Source: Smithellaceae bacterium (GTDB lineage: Bacteria; Desulfobacterota; Syntrophia; Syntrophales; Smithellaceae). From it: 10,645 nt of DNA. Positions 6,962 through 10,645 of the stretch are shown here, one piece after another; positions within the stretch are counted from its first letter, which is position 1, and each line of letters starts with the position of its first letter. The position numbers and the translations under genes are program-made. The stretch is taken from positions 1 through 10,645 of the forward strand of contig JAQVQT010000055.1 of the NCBI GenBank assembly GCA_028701435.1, given 5' to 3'. The notes beneath the pieces were generated by a model, which was not told the origin of the DNA, ran no database searches, and saw nothing but the letters and a program-made list of their open reading frames with translations.

Positions 6962-7717
6962 ATGACGGATGAAGAAACCATGGATGAAATCCTGGACGGA
7001 AGCCTGAAAATCCGCCAGAGCGCGAGAGGCTACCGGTTCACGCTGGATTCTCTCATGCTGGCGGGCTTTGCTTCGGTAAAACCCCGGTCCGTCAATCTGG
7101 ATCTGGGCTGCGGCAACGGAATTCTCGCGCTGGTCATGGCCAGACGGTATCCGCTGACCCGCTGGGTCGGTCTGGAGATTCAGGAAGGACCGGCAAAGCT
7201 GGCCCGCGGAAATGTGGAGCAAAACGGCCTGGAGCGGCGCGTCACGATTGTCTCGGGCGATGCCCGCGACGTGAAGAGGATTTTTTCACCCCGTTCGTTT
7301 GACAATGTCCTTTTCAATCCGCCCTATCGAAAAATTTCTTCCGGCAGAATGAATCCGCTCTCCGAAAAAGCGATTGCCCGCCACGAGCTTCAGGGATCGC
7401 TGGCGGATTTTCTGGCGGCGTCGAGGATTTTGCTCAAGCCGAAAGGGCGGGTCTTTACGATTTATCCGGCGACCCGGCTGGCGGAGCTGGTCAGCCTGTT
7501 TCGCAAAACGGACATCGAGCCCAAGCGAATGAAGCTGGTGTTTTCCGATGCGTCATCCGACGCGGAGTTTGTGATGGCGGAAGGAAGAAGCGGCTCCCGT
7601 GAAGAGCTGAAAATGGAGCCGCCGCTTTACATTTACGAAGCGCAAAATATCTATACGCGGGAGATGAAGAAGCTTTTCAGCGACCTTGCGGCTCCTCCCG
7701 AAGCCTGCGGCGGGTGA
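6962..7717 (+). CDS. TrmN6/YfiC-type adenine-N6 methyltransferase
   Basis: Probable SAM-dependent N6-adenine methyltransferase of the group that contains E. coli YfiC (TrmN6), which modifies A37 of tRNA1(Val); cytoplasmic. 251 aa, the usual length. Near the N-terminus 'GYRFTLDSLMLAGF' (23-36) is the signature segment of this group; SAM motif I is 'LDLGCGNGIL' at 46-55; the acidic 'GLEIQEG' follows at about 70-76; the catalytic 'FNPPY' is at 118-122, with the characteristic downstream 'AIARHE' at 137-142. The ATG at 6962 is chosen because GGAG lies 7 bases upstream; an in-frame TTG at 6905 would add 19 residues with no support. It is monocistronic as seen, divergent from wspA, and its last 41 bp overlap the 3' end of the DciA-type gene. 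The fold and N6-amino chemistry are secure; the exact substrate (tRNA or other nucleic acid) is inferred. Confidence 0.88.
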   Translation: MTDEETMDEILDGSLKIRQSARGYRFTLDSLMLAGFASVKPRSVNLDLGCGNGILALVMARRYPLTRWVGLEIQEGPAKLARGNVEQNGLERRVTIVSGDARDVKRIFSPRSFDNVLFNPPYRKISSGRMNPLSEKAIARHELQGSLADFLAASRILLKPKGRVFTIYPATRLAELVSLFRKTDIEPKRMKLVFSDASSDAEFVMAEGRSGSREELKMEPPLYIYEAQNIYTREMKKLFSDLAAPPEACGG

Positions 7718-8183
7718 TTTCCGCCTGCATGACCCGTTTGACGATTTCAGCCAGTTCCCGGTCTTTCAGCGTTTCGGTGCATTCGGCGATGATCCTTTTG
7801 TCCCTCTCCTTCAGCATCAGTTTTGGCGGGACGGCCCGGCGCCCTTTGCCCTTGCGGGCGGGATTGTATCCGACGGTAAAGTGAATCTCCCGCACGGTCG
7901 TTTTCCCCGCCAGTTCGTTGATTTTTTTCCGGATATCTTCTTTCATGAAATGAAGCTGCTGCACCCAGACCGAGGAGGTCGTTTTTACAAAGAGAGTGCC
8001 CGCGCGCCATCCGTCGGGGCAGGTTTGCTGGGCGATTTTTGGGCCGACCGCTTTTGGCCACAGCTTGAACAGGGAATTTTCCTCCAGTTTTCCGGCCAGG
8101 CCTCTTTTCTTCATCGCGGCAAGGAGGATGTCGCCCACGGATTGTAAATGTCCCTTAAAATGTTTTCTCATCTTTTCCTGCAT
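7677..8183 (-). CDS. dciA: DUF721/DciA-family protein
   Basis: Member of the DUF721 family, whose best-studied member DciA helps load or operate the replicative helicase DnaB in bacteria lacking DnaC or DnaI. 168 aa. The domain spans about 12-105: 'SVGDILLAAMKKRGL' (15-29), 'LWPKAVGPKIAQQT' (41-54) and 'LFVKTTSSVWVQQLHFMKED' (64-83), matching the family pattern of W..vvG..ia followed by L.v.v.ss.W..eL. The C-terminal 60 residues are strongly basic and charged with no domain I recognise. Start choice is open: the ATG at 8183 has no clear ribosome binding site, whereas the ATG at 8171 (four residues in) has AGGA four bases upstream. It follows the hybrid kinase gene by 39 bp on the same strand and probably shares its transcript. 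Its 3' end overlaps the convergent methyltransferase gene by 41 bp. Family call is firm; the helicase-loading role is by analogy. Confidence 0.85.
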   Translation of the reverse strand: MQEKMRKHFKGHLQSVGDILLAAMKKRGLAGKLEENSLFKLWPKAVGPKIAQQTCPDGWRAGTLFVKTTSSVWVQQLHFMKEDIRKKINELAGKTTVREIHFTVGYNPARKGKGRRAVPPKLMLKERDKRIIAECTETLKDRELAEIVKRVMQAEITRRRLREEPQGR

Positions 8184-8222
8184 ACGTTTGACGCGGCATC
8201 GTCCGGGCGCACCGGAGGTTAC

Positions 8223-10217
8223 TCAGGACATGAAAAGAGACGCCGGGGCCTCCTTCCGTGGGGACGGCTGCTCCAAAATCTTCCGCAATTTCCCGGCCAG
8301 TTCGCTCATCGTGAAAGGCTTCTGAATGAAGCCGCTGCAGCCGCGTTCCATGATTTTTCCGGCCTGGCCGTTCAGGCTGTAGCCGCTGGAGAGCAAAACC
8401 CTGGCGTCCGGATTGATCTGCCGAATGGCGGTGAAGACCTCCGAGCCGTTCATGTCCGGCATGACCATATCCAGAATGACCAGATCCACCCGCTCCTGCT
8501 CCCGCCGGTAGAGGTCTATCGCGGCGGCGCCGTTGGGAACGGTGATCACCCGGTAGTTCAAGGTTTTCAGCATTTCGCCGGCCACGTCCAACACCATGGC
8601 TTCATCGTCCACGACCAGGATCGTTTCCCTGCCGGATGACCGGTTCGGGGCGGACTCTGCTTCCGGCCGTTGATGATTTTGGGCCTGATGCGCTAAGGCC
8701 GGCAAATAAATATTGAAGGTCGAGCCCTGCCCTTTTTCCGAATAGACGTTGATGAAACCGTTGTGATTTTTGATGATGCCGTAAACGGAAGCCAGGCCCA
8801 GCCCGGTGCCCCGCCCCATTTCTTTGGTGGTGAAAAAAGGCTCAAAAATTCTTTCCCGGGTTTTCTCATCCATTCCGACGCCGGTGTCCGTCACGGAGAT
8901 TTTGACATAGCGGCCGCCTTTGCCGCTGAAGTCTTTAAAGCGATTTTCGTCCACGATCATATTCTTCGTTTCAAGGTGCAGATCCCCGCCGGCGGGCATG
9001 GCCTGCCAGGCGTTAATGAACAGATTCACCAGCACCTGCTCAATCTGCGCCGGATCGATTTCCGTCAGCCAGAGCGGGTCTTCAAAATGGCGGTGAATGT
9101 TGATCTCCTTTTTGGTTCGTCCCATAGTCTGGGACGTCTGATGAATCAGGTCGTTCAAATCCACGCTTTTGACTTCATGCTTTCCGCCGCGGGCAAAGCC
9201 GAGCAGTTGTTTGGTGAGCCCCGCGCCGCTGACGACCAGGGTTTCGATCGTCCGGATATGTTCGTAATTGGGATCGCCGGGGTGAAGATTCAAAAGCGCC
9301 AGAGAGGTGTGGCCCTGAATGCCCATGAGCAGATTGTTGAAATCATGAGCGATGCCTCCGGCCAGCGTGCCGATGGATTCCATTTTTTGCGCCTGCAGCA
9401 GTTTGGCCTCCGCCTTTTTTTGCCGGGTAATATCGCGCATGAAGTTCAGCGTCGCCGGATCATTTTCCCACCGCATCAGGACGCTGTTGGCGGCCACCCA
9501 GATCGTCGATTCGTCCTTGCGAACCATTCGGAACCGGTTGTTTAACGACGGTTCGCTTCCCTGAAGAACGGACTGCTGCCGCTCGGCGATCATGTCGCGA
9601 TCCTCGGCAATCACCAGGTCGAGGAAAGGCATGGCCTGAAGATCAGTCAGCGGATACCCCAGCATCTTTTCCGTACGGCTGTTGGCAAAGCTGATTTTCC
9701 CGCCGCTGACGATAAAAATCGCCTCGCTGGAATATTCGATCAACCGGCGGTATGTTTCCTCGGATTTTCTCAGCGCTTCTTCCGCTTCCCTTCTCGGGGT
9801 AATGTCCTTGGAGACAACCGCCACGGCCAGGATGCGTTCAGGGCAGGCGGAGTCGCGCACCGGGCTGAAGGTGCGCAGAAAATACCGGCCGTCCCGCAAG
9901 CTGTGGTGCTCGTCGAAATCGGATTGGCCCGTTTGATAGACGCTTTGGATCTTGAGCTCGAATTTGGCGTTTTGCTCGGGCGAGTGAATGTCTTTGTAGG
10001 AAAGCCCGGCGACTTCATTTTGAGGCATTTTCAGGCGCCTGGCGTGGTTGTGATTGATGAACAGGTAGCGGCTGTCGGAATCCACCAGATACAGGGAGTC
10101 GGAGGTGGAGTCCACCAGGTTGCGGTATTGATTTTCGATGGCCTGCTGCTCGTTCACTTTCCGGGACAACCCGGCGACTTTCTGCTCCAGTTCCTCATAG
10201 GTCGGTTTGGCGTTCAT
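8223..10217 (-). CDS. PAS-PAS hybrid sensor histidine kinase/response regulator
   Basis: Soluble hybrid kinase (664 aa, no membrane segment), so probably a cytoplasmic sensor. Domains: short coiled coil about 5-30; PAS about 30-140; PAS about 150-263 with 'MRDITRQKKAEAKLLQAQKM' linker; HisKA with phosphoacceptor His291 in 'GGIAHDFNN'; ATPase with N box 'LFINAWQAMP', G1 'DTGVGM' and G2 'GTGLGLASVYG'; C-terminal receiver with acidic pair Asp537/Asp538, phosphoacceptor Asp583 in 'VILDMVMPDMNG', and Lys633 in 'IQKPF'. There is no HPt or DNA-binding output, so phosphate may stay in the receiver or pass to a partner elsewhere. ATG at 10217 is preferred (GGA seven bases upstream; 'MNAKPTYEELEQ' is a common opening of such kinases), but a GTG at 10238 overlaps the macro gene stop (GTGA) and would add seven residues. 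No cognate regulator is adjacent, so input and target are unknown. Confidence 0.93.
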   Translation of the reverse strand: MNAKPTYEELEQKVAGLSRKVNEQQAIENQYRNLVDSTSDSLYLVDSDSRYLFINHNHARRLKMPQNEVAGLSYKDIHSPEQNAKFELKIQSVYQTGQSDFDEHHSLRDGRYFLRTFSPVRDSACPERILAVAVVSKDITPRREAEEALRKSEETYRRLIEYSSEAIFIVSGGKISFANSRTEKMLGYPLTDLQAMPFLDLVIAEDRDMIAERQQSVLQGSEPSLNNRFRMVRKDESTIWVAANSVLMRWENDPATLNFMRDITRQKKAEAKLLQAQKMESIGTLAGGIAHDFNNLLMGIQGHTSLALLNLHPGDPNYEHIRTIETLVVSGAGLTKQLLGFARGGKHEVKSVDLNDLIHQTSQTMGRTKKEINIHRHFEDPLWLTEIDPAQIEQVLVNLFINAWQAMPAGGDLHLETKNMIVDENRFKDFSGKGGRYVKISVTDTGVGMDEKTRERIFEPFFTTKEMGRGTGLGLASVYGIIKNHNGFINVYSEKGQGSTFNIYLPALAHQAQNHQRPEAESAPNRSSGRETILVVDDEAMVLDVAGEMLKTLNYRVITVPNGAAAIDLYRREQERVDLVILDMVMPDMNGSEVFTAIRQINPDARVLLSSGYSLNGQAGKIMERGCSGFIQKPFTMSELAGKLRKILEQPSPRKEAPASLFMS

Positions 10218-10234
10218 GAAGGTTTCCGCACCTT

Positions 10235-10645
10235 TCACGGCGTGATGTTTTTCAATGCCTGCGCGAAGATTTCATAGGTTGGTTCGTCGAACAAAACATG
10301 GCGGATGTGCCGAAGCTCCGAATGGCTTTGCGCAAAGCCGACGCAGGTTTGAAGCGCCAGCAAGGCGGCTTCGTGAACCGGGTATCCGTAAACCCCGCAG
10401 CTGATCGCCGGAAAGGAGATGCTGACGAGGCCTTTTTTGCGGGCCAGGTTCAGGCTGTTGCGGTAAGCGGAGGCCAGCAGGCCCGCCTCGCCTCGTCCTC
10501 CGCCGCGGTACACGGGGCCGACGGTATGGATGACATAGCGGGCCTTGAGGTTGCCGCCTGTCGTGAGGACGGCCTCGCCTACCGGGCAGCCTCCGATTTT
10601 GCGGCATTCGGCCATGATGGCGGGGCCGCCCGCGCGGTGAATGGC
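10235..10645 (-). CDS. Macro-domain ADP-ribose-binding protein, 5' end outside window
   Basis: C-terminal 136 residues of a macro-domain protein of the YmdB/O-acetyl-ADP-ribose deacetylase type, which bind ADP-ribose and can remove ADP-ribosyl or O-acetyl groups. The frame is open to the right edge, where it begins 'AIHRAGGPAIMAECRKIGGC', the conserved segment right after the catalytic-loop Asn-Gly-rich motif; that motif itself is outside the window. Further family strings are 'GEAVLTTGGNLKARYVIHTV' and 'ISFPAISCGVYGYP' (phosphate-binding loop). The usual family length is about 170-180 aa, so roughly 40 residues are missing. Its TGA overlaps a GTG that could start the hybrid kinase, so the two genes are likely co-transcribed. 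Enzymatic activity cannot be judged because the N-terminal active-site portion is not visible. Confidence 0.9.
   Translation of the reverse strand, partial: AIHRAGGPAIMAECRKIGGCPVGEAVLTTGGNLKARYVIHTVGPVYRGGGRGEAGLLASAYRNSLNLARKKGLVSISFPAISCGVYGYPVHEAALLALQTCVGFAQSHSELRHIRHVLFDEPTYEIFAQALKNITP

Noticed and set aside
6740..7222. Minus-strand open frame of 160 codons crossing the intergenic region and the methyltransferase start
   Set aside because: It is antisense to the SAM-binding region of a convincing methyltransferase; low-complexity translation and no family match.
7709..7725. Possible terminator hairpin after the methyltransferase (GGCGG/CCGCC)
   Set aside because: Only a 5-bp stem, no T-run, and it lies inside the DciA-type coding sequence.
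8202..8216. Hairpin TCCGG/CCGGA in the gap between the kinase and DciA-type genes
   Set aside because: Five-bp stem without a T-run; expected by chance at this GC content.
8763..9545. Plus-strand open frame (260 codons) antisense to the hybrid kinase
   Set aside because: It lies fully inside the kinase catalytic and PAS region, and its translation has no recognisable family features.

Overview
The window is GC-rich, tightly packed bacterial chromosome with no transposase, tRNA, rRNA or CRISPR array visible. The gene families, and the N-terminus of the hybrid kinase (a 'KPTYEELEQ' opening I associate with delta-proteobacterial sensor kinases), suggest a member of the former Deltaproteobacteria (Desulfobacterota), possibly a syntrophic or sulfate-reducing lineage. 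This assignment is inference and moderate at best.

Positions 1-6658 (minus strand) hold a five-gene chemosensory operon. It reads, in transcription order, MCP receptor, short CheW, CheR with a C-terminal TPR, a second CheW with a cysteine-bearing N-terminal extension, and a CheA that leaves the window at the left edge. This is the wspA-wspB-wspC-wspD-wspE order of the Pseudomonas Wsp pathway, and the individual proteins also show Wsp-type features. The pathway is known for surface sensing and for activating the diguanylate cyclase WspR. The genes are 14-33 bp apart or overlap by ATGA, so they should be one transcript. A strong sigma70-like promoter (TTGACA, 17 bp, TATACT) lies just upstream of the receptor gene. 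The expected rest of the pathway (a receiver domain on CheA, a CheB/WspF methylesterase and a WspR-like or other output) would lie beyond position 1 and is not seen.

Positions 6659-6961 are a 303-bp intergenic region between the divergent receptor gene and a methyltransferase gene. It holds the wsp promoter and ribosome binding site, and an AT-rich inverted repeat with two alternative pairings.

Positions 6962-7717 (plus strand) encode a TrmN6/YfiC-type adenine-N6 methyltransferase. Its 3' end overlaps by 41 bp, tail to tail, a DUF721/DciA-family gene on the minus strand.

Positions 7677-10645 (minus strand) form a second compact cluster: a macro-domain protein (5' end outside the window), a PAS-PAS-histidine kinase-receiver hybrid whose possible GTG start overlaps the macro stop codon, and the DUF721/DciA gene 39 bp downstream. 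The functional link among these three is not evident.

The points most worth a second look are the Wsp-type operon in a probable non-pseudomonad with a large Cache sensor, the conserved-looking four-cysteine motif in WspD, the seven-G tract inside the spacer of the wsp promoter, the 23-bp palindrome inside wspD, and the macro-kinase-DciA cluster.
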